Source: Acanthaster planci
Taxonomy: Eukaryota; Echinodermata; Asteroidea; Valvatida; Acanthasteridae
Direction of reading: 5' to 3'
Assembly: GCF_001949145.1 (NCBI RefSeq)
Contig: NW_019091458.1
Location: 22,857-86,856 of the forward strand
DNA: 64,000 bases
Shown here one piece after another: positions 12,401 through 24,400 of this stretch; within the stretch, counting starts at the first letter, position 1, and each line of letters begins with the position of its first letter. The notes under the pieces were generated by a model. The model ran no database searches. It worked only from the letters and a program-made list of their open reading frames with translations, and was not told the origin of the DNA. The translations under genes and the position numbers were made by a program.

Positions 12401-15400
12401 ATTTTTTTCTCAGTGTTTAAACCAAGCAGAATCAGATGTGAAAATGGGCTCAGCCAAAAAATTGGAAAATCTGCCGACCAAAATCAGCTTCAGGAGTGTA
12501 GGCCCAACAGCAATCCTTACACAAGCCTGAGTTAGCCCTTGAGAAGAATGTTAAAAACAAGAATAATGCACCTCCTGTGATCATGCACGTTTGCATTTCA
12601 TTTCAGCCATGTGTATAATGTTTGAGATTGTTTGATTCAAATAACTGTTGTCCTGTGCATAACTCAGAAAGACTACAATAATCTTCACAAACCTGACAGA
12701 AAAAATGATGTACCCACTGGTCAACCCAGTAATTAATTGAATAATTCTTCCTGGCTTAGACCACAGTACCTACTTTTGGCTATCGAGATATCCAGTGACA
12801 AACAATGTGCTGGCTGGTATCATATATGCTAAATCTGCATGTGAGATATTGAGGCTATGATTAGACTATGTGGATTTCTTTTTCAGGAATTTGTTTCTTT
12901 ATGTCATTTACTGATTTTTCTGGCTTTCCCTGCACTCACACGAGGACCAAAAGACAGTTTGGAAAGATCAAAGAATGGCAGGGGAACACTGACAGAAACC
13001 AAAGTTTCAATGACGGGAAGTATGCACTAGGGCAGGGTCATATGATATATGAATTTTCTTGAACCAGAGTTGTGACAAGTCACTAGGTTTTGTGACTAAA
13101 CTCAAGTCGAGTCACTGTAATGTAGGGACTGGAGTCGAATCATTAGCAAAATAGTTGAGACAATTGTTGAGCTTGATTCATTGGGAGACTTTAAAATGCT
13201 TGTTGATGGCAGACAAAATGGTTCATTTCTATTACTGCGCATGCCTTAGAACTACGCACACATGCCCAGAGCTGGCAAAAAGGACTGGGTTGTCTACTGC
13301 TACATTTCATCTGATCCTTGCCTGTTGCTGGAAAAGCTGCTGGTTCTGCCCCATAAACTGTTCCGCAGTCTCAGTCAGCAATTTATGTATCTTGGTGAAG
13401 TGTGGGCTGCTCATGGGCACAACGTCCAAAGGCATGCATCCCTGCTGGTCCTTCCTGGAGGGGTCCACTCTGTACTTCCATAGGACGTCAACGACCGTCT
13501 TGGCGTGACAGTATGGGCCAGTTGTCTTGGCCACCAGGTGGAAGAGGGAATCCCCAAAGTGGTCTGGCAGATTCCGCTGCTCGCTCATTGTGAAAACTTT
13601 ACTGAGGAGGTACTCCAGAAGGTCCACCCATCCTGGGGAAATTCAAACAAATTAGGACAATATGACAGCCTGGTCCAAATGCAATGTAGTGACTTCCCCT
13701 GCAAATGTTGCCCTCTGTTGTGTCATCAGTATCGTATGCCTGAGCAATTTTCCAGATTCCAAAACTGCAACAACAAATCAAAATTTTGACCTGATCCATT
13801 TGCTAATGTAGAGCAATCAGTTTCCCTTAGTAGCTGATTCCAGTAACCCAAACATTTCTATCAAGATGTAACAAATTTTATGAGGTAGGTGTAGGTGATT
13901 CTAAATATAGAAACCTAAAGCTTTTCATATCCCTTGCAATTAATTAATACGAGTGATTCACAATAGTGTTCCTCTAAGAGTTTGCAGGACATTGGCCAAT
14001 CACACTAAATGTACATGAAATCTGTCGCCCTTTTCAAATGTGAATTGGGTTGACAGATTTCGTGCATCGTGATTGTCCAACGCATTGCATTGGAGGTGCA
14101 CTATTGTGAAGCGCCCGTATTCATTGCTATATTTGAGTGACATTATTGCAGTGCATCACTTTTTTCACAAGGAAAATTTGGTGGCAATTCCAGACAGCAT
14201 TATGAATTTCGCAGATATAACTTTGAATTGATTTCATGCATCCTGTGAGAGATAGAGAAATATCTTTTACATATATATATACTTACCAGTTTTAAGTGCA
14301 TTCTCAACTGCACAGTGCAGGGGCGTGTCCCCTTCCTTCTGGCTGAGACCCTCGACCTTTGATCCATGTTTGAGCAGCTCCAGTACCAGGGGCATGCTCC
14401 AACTGTTGTTAGCACTGGAAAGATCACTGCAAGAGATTTAATTTGTGTAGATTGATTTACTGTCCAAAGGGCCTTACAAGACGTGCCTAAGACCATTTTT
14501 TTACATACACTTGTATGTGTTACTAGAAACAAATCTTTACCAACTCAGTGGTGTACATAGGACCTGGCCAGTTTTCCCACACGTGGCCTAACAATAGAGC
14601 TCCAAAATGGATGCCAAGTTCTGGTGCACACTCTATATAAATAAATAAATAACCAAGTCAGGATGCTTTGCCCATGGCTAACCAACTGCATGCCAGTAAA
14701 CCACAGTTCTGCTGTTCATGTACCTTCACATGGCAGCATGTGGCCTAGTGGTCAAGGTATGTAGGGTTGGGGTTCAAATCTGGCTGCGGGCAGCATGTCT
14801 TGATCTCCCCCCACCTAATGTGGGCCGAGTCTCCTAGAGAATACCTACCCAGGTTACCAATACTAATTGCATATTTCCTTAGACCATTATGCCGTAATTC
14901 GTTATAAAATTCTTGATCAACCGGTATTACGCCCTCATTTAATTCCCACAAAACCTAGTGCGATGGCTACCATCACGTTCTTCCTCTTTTTCGAGCACAT
15001 GAGCACCGAGGCTGAGTGATGAGGAATGGAGGGAGGGTGGTAATCTGGGTAGGTGTTCTCTAGTAAACTCAGCCCACATTAGGTGGCGGGAGAGTCTTCT
15101 GCCCAGATTACCAATACTGACTGCGAAGTAGCACCCCACCAGAGTGGTGGTTAGGCGAGGTTGCACTACCATATATTAGTAGAAGCAGATAATCCAAAGT
15201 TATTGTGAGTATAAGGGACTATCAACATAAAAAGGGATAAAACCCTGACTCACCGTAAAAGATTGCTTGAGTATGATGATATGCAGAGCTACAGAGAAAG
15301 CTTTGATTTCACCGCCCCTCTGTGAAGTAACAACAGCTAGTAGGAATGCCAGCTCGACATTTAAGAGGAGAGAGGCTCATCCTGCAGGTTCGAACAGAGG

Positions 15401-18400
15401 GCCGAACATCACAGAACATCCCCTAGGTTCTAGGATGGGATGAGTTTCTTAGATTGGGGGGGATTCTATGAACATTCCCCTGAGAAAGTGAAGGATTTCT
15501 GACTTGTTGGAGATGGTCAATCTGTCAGGGAAGCCTCAGTGGATTGCTGCCATGGCTGAATGGTGGTTTCTGATTGTTGAAGCCAGGAGGCCAGAGTTGA
15601 AAAGGTGCATAAAGAAGTCAGCTATGGTTGATAGAGGTTCCTTGGTAGGATCTGTAGCTTGCCCTTTACACCATGAGTTGAAATGTCATGATAATGAATG
15701 TCATGAAATGTTGATAAGCCACAAGGGTGGGAATGTGTATGTTAGTATTCCTTCCCTGGAGACGCATAGAGCGTCACAGCTGGGCATTCAGGGGGATACA
15801 AAGAGATCATGTGAGGTCTATCAATCACGCGAAATAGTGTCTTGACTATTTCAGATGGACACCACCTCCCTGATGGTTGATATAATGCCATGGCTGTTGA
15901 GTTGTCTGATCGGATCAGGACCCTCTTGCCTATGGATGAACAGAAGTGATGGAGGGTTTCATAGATAGCAAGTAGCACCAGAAGGTTGATGTGGGAGCCT
16001 CGAAGGTCAAGGCCCCAAAGGCAGGAAGCTTGCCATGGAGGAAGACGGGCACCCCCCAGCTGCAGTTTGAGGCATCTGTTGTAATCATCACATTGTGTCT
16101 CGGAGTTAAAATGGGGAGGCCCATGGTGGGGCTGTCTTTCACTGACCACCAGGCCAAGCGTGGAAGGCTGACATCGGGGATCTACAAGTCAAGAGGGTAC
16201 TTGCTTGATTTGAAGTGTGTTAGGAGGAAGAATTGGAGAGGTCTCATGTGGAGGGACGACACCAGGGGAGCATCTTCAAGACTGGCCATCAACCCCAGAA
16301 GGTGAAGACATGCCCTGGCAACCTGTCATTGGTCCTGGAACATGGTGATGCACTGTACTAGGTTGTCGACACGATCGTCTGTAGGGGTGGTGATACTGTT
16401 GAGGAGATGAGAGTCATTCAAACTTTGAAGGTAGGTCAGTTCCTGGGATGGTGCAGGTCTGGACTTGTTGTGATTGATCAAGAACCCTGAATGAGACATA
16501 AGGTTGTATGTGTCTTCAGTGACAGCAATAGTCTCATTCTTGGAGAAGATTAGCTTGGAGGAGAATGATTAGCCTTGAGGTACTGGAAGATGAGGATGTC
16601 GGAATGATGGAGTTATGCTCCCACGGTCTTTACCACCCTGGTGAATACCCTAGGTGAGGTGAAAATACCGAAGGGGAGGGTGCAGAACTTGTATATCTGA
16701 TTCTTGCACAAGAACCGGAAGAATTTGCAATCGTTGGCGTGGATGGGGGTATGTGGGTAGGCATCCTTTAAGTCGATCGAGGACACCCATGCTGGGATGA
16801 TGAGAGACTGCATTACAGCATGGAAAGTCTCTATCCAAAACCCAATTGTTGGGAGTGGAGTCTGCCAGAGTATCATATCAGATGGAGGGGGACTCATGAA
16901 CTCAAAGTTTAAACCTGTGCAATTAAGTGTGTTGAGCACTCATCTGTCCAAGCTATATCTCTCTCCAAAACCCTGCAATGATTCAAAGATGACCACCTTT
17001 GGGCTGGGGATTAGCAGTCATGGACAAAGCGGAATAGTCACTGATGCTGCCCCTCGGTGAGACGAGTGGGACAGCTGGCGGTGCTACCTCAAGGTCCGAA
17101 GAAGCCAGCACAGGGGCTAAGGGAAGCTGGTTGGGATTACCAGGGGCAGGCTAGCAGTGGTAGGCTAGCAGCAGTCAGGCGAGATGCCCGCTGAAGTTGT
17201 CGGGAGGACGGCAAAGATCTGCACTGGCTTATTTCTGGGCCATACCATGGTCAGTGTCACGTTGTGTTTTTGGTGGCTGGCAGAAGGATATTTTATGGGT
17301 TGTGTCAATCTGCTTAGCCTCAGTCTCCAGAAGATTCACAAATTGGCCCCCGAAGAGATCTTTGCTGAACTTGGGAAGATTCTTCAGTGCAGAGTTGATG
17401 GAGTTATATGGGATGTTCAGAGCTCCGATGACATTTTCTCTACGGGCAGTCATGGCGAGGAGAGAAATTCTAGTGAATTACTCAAGGCCAATTATTAGTG
17501 ACTCATCAAGGCTACGAAAGGCCAGAGTAGCGAAGAGAGATGTCAGAGCCCTACCTGCATCCCTGAGCTAGGAACTCAGTCAGGAGCAGCATGAAGGCCA
17601 TGCATTTGATACCTGTTCAAGCCGTAAGGTGATTCAAGAATGTGGACTCCATCTAGTTCTTGGCTTTCTCAGAACAGGTGGTTAGTTTGGAGGGCTTGCA
17701 TCTATCTGTTGCTATCTTGTTTTTTGCTGCCTTAGGAATGGCAGGCACAAGGAAGTACATTTTGTAATCACTTGCAGGACAGTGGAAGTAACTGCTGGAG
17801 TGGACGCCAAAGGGACACTAGCGTTTTGCCTTAGCCAGCCTATCCATGGCATCAATGTAAATGCGTTCAAGTGGGAGCTCTGGAAAGACAGACGTTGAAG
17901 AGTTGGTCCCTAGCAGGTGCCGCTTGAATGAGGGATGATCTTGGGTTTCCTATTGTGGGAGTGGGCAATTGGGAGTCCCAGAACTTGGACTATCTCCTGC
18001 GGAAGTGGAGTGGAGGCGAGACTCACACAGGGACAGACTGCCCATCGAGTTCCGGGTTCCTCCTCGTTGGACATTGGATCCATATAGTCGGGTGCATACA
18101 GATCCAGATTGGTGATTGCCTCAGTCAGGCATGGGGCATTGGTACCGTGCTGACTCCACATGACTGTCGCTTGATGTTGCTGAAATGGTGCGGGTTGATT
18201 CTCCTGTTCAGCCCCGGTGTCTTGTGTGTATGTATGGAGTGGAGAGGGCAAGTACTGATCTGGATCTGGGTACGTAGCGGCTGGATAACACCTACACTTG
18301 CACAGCTACAACATAATGCAGTGCAAGGTGGCAGGAAAAGGATCAATCTATCAATTACCATCATGAATAAGAGACATTAAGATACACACCTATACACAGC

Positions 18401-21400
18401 TATATGCAGTATGATAACAAGCGCATAGAAAGGTGACACAGAAGGAACCGTCTCCTCGCAAGCTCCATTACGATCACAAAAAAGGAGACAATACATACCT
18501 ACACATGCAGAACGATAACGAAAGGCAGTGAAAAGGTGTCAAAAGAAGGAACAGTCTTACCACAAGCCGTCGTATAACATACAAGAATAGTTTATTAGGA
18601 AATAGCAGTTGATCAAGAACTTTCACACAATTATGCAGTATAGCGAACAAAAAAATCTTGAAAACTCGAAGTTGGACAAACATGTTGTACGTAATGGTGC
18701 TATGAAAAAGAGGAACAACATGGCAGCCATTCTGCTAGGCATTGTGAGACACGAGGGCGCACTCCTGGTTGATTGAAAATTAAGCAAATGGCATAATGGT
18801 CCAGGGAAATATGCAATTAGTATTGGTATTCTGGGCAATTTGAAAGCAGTAGACTTGGGCAATTCACTCCACCCAGATGTCCTTTTCTCCACCCCAAAAA
18901 GTCTAGGGAAACATCAACGTGCTCCACATTAGGGGACTCTTTACAAATTACAAACTGTTACAATACATCTTTGAAAAGGCAGTGCTGTCTATCCAGCTTG
19001 AGCAACCCCCCCCTTTGGTTGAAAAGAGCCATGCTGGTTGAGACTGCTTGTTCTGTTGGTAGCAAAATGCATGAAATGTGTGCATTTCACAGACGTTCAT
19101 GAAACAGCTAAGTGAAGTTCCTACCAAAGGAGCCACTGTTGCTAGAGGCTCTTTTGGTCCAGCTTATTACCCACATTCTTTGTTTTCTGCTTAAAGCACA
19201 CAGTAAATAACGTATAGGCAGAGCTCAATGGCGGAACAATTTGGCACTGTTGATGACACTAATAACAGACATGGTGTAAATGCTGTTGTGAACAAGGGCA
19301 CGTTAAGAAAAGGGGGTTGAATATTCCCTTAATTCTCCCCCACCCACCATCCCCCCACCCCTGAAATTCCATACCACAGTGATTTTCAAACTGTACTTCA
19401 ACTAAATGCATGTATAGTACATATTGAAAAACATTTTAATTTAAAATAAAAAAGTCACAGTCAGTCAAAATTGAAGGTAATATCACAAACATTACTTTGC
19501 TTCTCATGTCTAAGTTATGTTAAAGTCAAATCGTATACATGTAGAGCTCAAATAAGGAATTACCAAACTGTGGTCTGGAGGTCAAGATCTGAGGTGTTAC
19601 AGCCTGTGGCCACACCACCTTTCCCAATATCATACGGCTTACCCGGTTGAGTACAACCTTGAAGGAATACCAAGTGCAAACCCTGGGGAAAAAAGAATTT
19701 GGAGCTCAAAATGAGAAAATTCAACATGTCTCTCGGTGACTTTCTCAAGAAAATGGAGAAAGTTTAATTTAAGGCAGAAAAAAATTTAGATTTAGTAAAA
19801 TGATTTCTTTGAACATAGTTCATTTTTTACCATTTTGTCTCCTTTATGGCAATGACAAGGGCATGGTAAAAAAACAGATAAAAGCCAAACTACTAAACTC
19901 AAATGGGGCATCTGTAAAGATGCAAAACTTGTTTGAATGTCCTTAACTAGTTATAAACAAAAAATCTTCTTACCTTAAAAAGCTGCTGGGACTGTTTTTT
20001 TTTATCTGTAAATTCTTCAACCTTACAATTGCACTTTTGACCCAACCAAACATGACGCGTTAGTACCTCAACCGCCGAAATGAAAAAAGAATTTTTAAAT
20101 GAGTGTATACACACCCTTTCCGGGACAAATAAGGAAAATTATGTGTTTACACGTCATCCGGTGTCACGTGGTTAAAAAGAGTCACTTTCAAGAGAATCAT
20201 AGCAACTTCTGTCCCCTTCACTACAGAACCAAACCAGACAGGCACAAAAACTTCTGTAATCTTTCACACCAGAAAACTAACAATATAATTTACGTGATAT
20301 TTCTTGTTCTTGGCCAAACGCTGCACAACTTCAGTCCAGATAGATGTGTGGACATCCAGATGCCTGAAGAGAGGCTGTGATTCTCGCCATTTATCTACAT
20401 GAAAATTTCCATTCCTTAACATGAGATGGGCTGCATGATGCAAAAGTAGGGTGATGATGATGCCTAAACAGGAGTGAAGAAGGCCTCATGACCAAGGGGC
20501 TGTCAGTGGGAGTATCAATGAAATGTGTTGCAGGTCATGAAGGGGCCTCACTTTAGATTTTGACCAATCATGAGCATCTACAGTACAAGATACATGTAAA
20601 TGTAGTAAGGCCTCACATGTGATCTGGATTTTGTCAAGCAAAAAAAAGAATTACACTCTTCCTCATGCTCATGGAATTCGGAAATAAATGTTGGGTCTTC
20701 TTGTTTTTAATCAGGGAAAATGTAGAAATTAATCAGAAGCTGAGGTTTTCAGATAACTAAAAATTCCTACAGTCTCAGGTGAGATCGGACAAAGTACTCA
20801 TTCTTGCCTTCAAATTAACACTAATCCCCTAGGGTGTACGGTACGTAAAATTATCATTGCAGTTCTGGGAATGCCTGCAGCAGCAGATGTGGGGGCAGTA
20901 AGACCCGTCCCTTCAATTTTTCCCCCTTTTTCAGGGCACATTAGTAATTTTTTTTTCCAGTTTCTTCTCTTCTCAGCTGGTTACAATGACAAAAGACAAA
21001 AATGTACACAAGATAAAAACTGTTCAGCTCATATCTTCAGGTTCGCTTCCAGTTGGGCCCCCTCCTTTTTTTCCCATATCAAAATGTTTAGGTAACTCCC
21101 TTTTCATAAATGCTAAATCTTCAACAATGTAGGAATATTAGGGCCTTTTCAACACCTGTGTACCATATGGGGAAAACTCACCCCAAAGCTGATCAGTTAG
21201 GATTGTGATCTCATATACAAAGTCAACACGGTTGTAAAATGCTTTGCCATCACTGCCACAAATCGTGGGGTAATGCGTGATCAGGGTCTCCAAAGCCTTC
21301 TCCTCTCTACCCATTTGCTTCAGCACTGAGGCAGCCCGCCAGTAACCCTGAAAAATATTAATGGGGGGGATTGCTCAAATTCAGATTGCTGTGGGCTTCA

Positions 21401-24400
21401 TTTTGAAAACATTAAACGGTGTTTGACCACCTGATAGAGCTAAGAAGTGGGGTAAGAGGAGGTCACACTGCACTTTTTATCTTCATTTAAATGTCTGCAA
21501 CCCTCCAAAATCGTGTGGGCTTTATCCTGAAGATGGCACTGAAATTGCATCCAAGTGTTTGCTGTAAGTTTCTTTGTCATTTCTGAGGGTAAGTTTGCAC
21601 AGGGTCCCATGCAACACATACATGTAGATAGTCAGAGAAAGTTAACCTGGCCAAAGAGCCTTCTTCAGTGATTGTGAGCAACTCATTGTTAGGATTGGAC
21701 ATGAAGATTACTCACTTCATGAAAAACCTTTCAGAAATGAAGACTTTTGTACCTTAACAGTGTAAACAACTTAACACATATTTGACGGACCTTCATGTGT
21801 TAAGAATGGAGAAAGGCTACATTACTTTTTCGTCTACATGTACATCTTAGGTCACTGATGCACCACTTCTACCCGACTACCTAATATCAGGTCAAAATAC
21901 TGTCAACTAGTTCCTTTTGTCTGTTGTGTTTGCCCAAAACTTTTCTAAAATACTGACAATTTGACCATCATTAAGTTCATGTTATCATTATTATACCATT
22001 TTGCGAAACAAAACAAAAGTTCAAGGTATGAACTATGGATGTTTGATTGTAAGACTAAGACACCCATCTGTAGTTCCCCAAAGATTTGCATAAAAATGCA
22101 CCTCATATATAAACAATACATAAGAAATCAGATTTTAATGTCAACCCATGCCCATCTCACCTTTGGGAAAGTGCAGTCCACTCTGATGCATGCCATGGCA
22201 TCTGCAAAAGCTTGTCCAAGATCCGATATTTTCACAAATGCCACACACCGGTTGCTGTACAGAATTGCCCTCTCTCGTGGCGTCAGAAAATTGAAGGGGT
22301 GCGTAGGATCATCGTCAATACCCAATGCCATAGAGTAGATGTGGATAGCCCTTCTTGGGTCTTGGTGGATAATTGCATTACCCTGGCGTTTGAATTCCTC
22401 TACTTGCCACCAAATGCCTCCTTTGTGTACAGCCAAGGAGAGGGAGAAGCAGTAATGCAAATTGGCTGTCTGGTATTTGTTTAGTAGGAATGCATTCCTA
22501 TCAACCAATGGAAGATTACGTGTGCAATGACTTAGGGGTTAGACAGATTCGTCAGCATCACAGAACGGCTTATATGCTGGTGCGGCTAAAATGCCGACTT
22601 TGAATCTTAATTTGCAGATTTTTGCTTGGTGTGGCTTGTACTCCGCACAGCCTTATATTCCAAAAATTATAGTACTTGTAGCCTACACGCAATTCCTGCA
22701 ACACAAAAGCTATCCTTTTCACACAACAATCAATGAAAGTAAGTGTGGTCAATGGGGATAAAACTTAGCTGCATTATGTCATTACAGGGAGTCTAGCTAC
22801 CATTCCGCATGTTTGTACACAAAAATGATCCATGCCCACAGCACATCCATGCACATCGCACGTACTTAGTCATGATAACATTTTTGGGGGAAAGTAAAAA
22901 CTGACTCAACAGGCGGCCTCGAACCAGCCTCGACTGATTCTTCGAGTCTTAAGGCCAAGGCCGAGTTATTATGTAGCGAAGCCAAGACCAAGGCAAAGGC
23001 TTTGAAAAACTGGCCTTGAGACCTTCAGCACTGCCAAGGAGCCCCTCATGACACACCCAGCATCCCAGACACAATGGCAGTTAGTTGTGACTAATTTGAG
23101 GTCAACGGACAAAGATACAGCGTATTGGTAGACCTCTACTTAGAATACATGGATGTGTGAGCAGAAGAGCTAGAAATTTGATTTACTTTTTGTAAGCATT
23201 TTTTCATAGGAGTAGTTGCCGTCTACATATACAATTTTTGTTTAGAGTTCCCCAGTATTTTTCTGTTTGTGTATCCTCCTGTTTATTTACTTTGGCACTT
23301 GCTTCTACCCATTTAACTTGACCCCCCATGCTCTGACCACTTAGTTTGAAGAGCAAACCAGTAGAGACACTATCACTGTTCATTTTGTTCTTTCTCACTG
23401 GAGTGTGTGTTTCTGCTTGAGTCAGGTTTGTCTTTGCTTCTATGAGTCAGTGATCGAAAGCCAATTTCTTCTCATTAGACCTGTTTTGACACACTGTGTT
23501 GGTTTTTTTTTTTAGTCCTTATGGTTTTGTTTTTTGGCGATTTTTTCAGTACTTTTTCATAAATAAATTCTTTTGTGTCCTTTTTGTAAAAATCATATAT
23601 TGGTGTCTGAGTCCTTATTAATTTAGTTTCCTGGTTTAGTTAGAGATTTTTGGTAATTGCGAGTTCCCCAGTTGTGTGCCATTTTTCCTATTACATGTGC
23701 ACGCCACAGGTAGGACTTCAAAATTACCAATGAAGGCATGAAACCAGTGCTTGCTACTCATGGCATGCCTCACTGCCTTATCACATGAAACTGGGCGACA
23801 CAGGCTCTCCATAGATGAACATCTTTATTCAGAAGTGACAATTTTACTGGCAGCAGAACGTGGCCAGCGCCATGAAAACCTAGGAATTCTTTCAAGAGAC
23901 TTCAATTTCAATTTTGCGTGTTCTGTTCAGTGACGAAAACCAAACAGAATACATGGGCCACTCTTTGTACCACAGGAGCATGCTCGTCTGTGCCTCATAT
24001 TCCTGGGCTGCTGCACAAAGTGAAACTAATAAATTGCAGAATTCAAAAAATCAAGAAAAATTAAAAGAATAAAAAATGAGCGCCCCAAATCACTGAGATT
24101 TTACACCTGTCACAACACAGGTAATGGAGCAAACAATGTGTCACACGAACGCATCCAATTTGCGAATGATTGGGGCTTTGAAGACACCACTACAAAGCCC
24201 TACCACTTCAAGTCAAACAGAGAAGCAGAGTCCATGGTCAAATTGCCAAAGGACCTGTGACAAAGCTCCACAAGACAACAGTGGCAACTGTGGAAGGCTA
24301 CCCTTGAGTGGGTGGAACACCTCTACACCAGGAATGTCCAGTTCTTCAGTACAGCACCTAATGTCTTGATTGACATGCTCATTCCTGCCTTGCAAGACCA

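Larger units (their letters stand above)
14805..18910 (-). mobile_element. Decayed DIRS-like tyrosine-recombinase retrotransposon
   Basis: An element of about 4.1 kb inside an intron, coding on the minus strand. Order on that strand: gag-like ORF1 pieces (18251-17229), reverse transcriptase (16939-16613), RNase H (16157-15742). The ends at about 14805-15000 and about 18690-18910 are inverted repeats sharing TACCAATACTAATTGCATAT, ACCATTATGCC, ATCAACC and TTCCTCTTTTTC in the same order. A third, oppositely oriented piece at 15030-15130 lies next to the element's 3' end, like the internal complementary region of DIRS1. All frames are interrupted and no tyrosine recombinase was recognised, so it is inactive and probably internally deleted. 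Confidence 0.72.

Noticed and set aside
23200-23700. A long terminal repeat of the Gypsy-like relic
   Set aside because: T-rich with an AATAAA, but no matching partner copy was found in the window.
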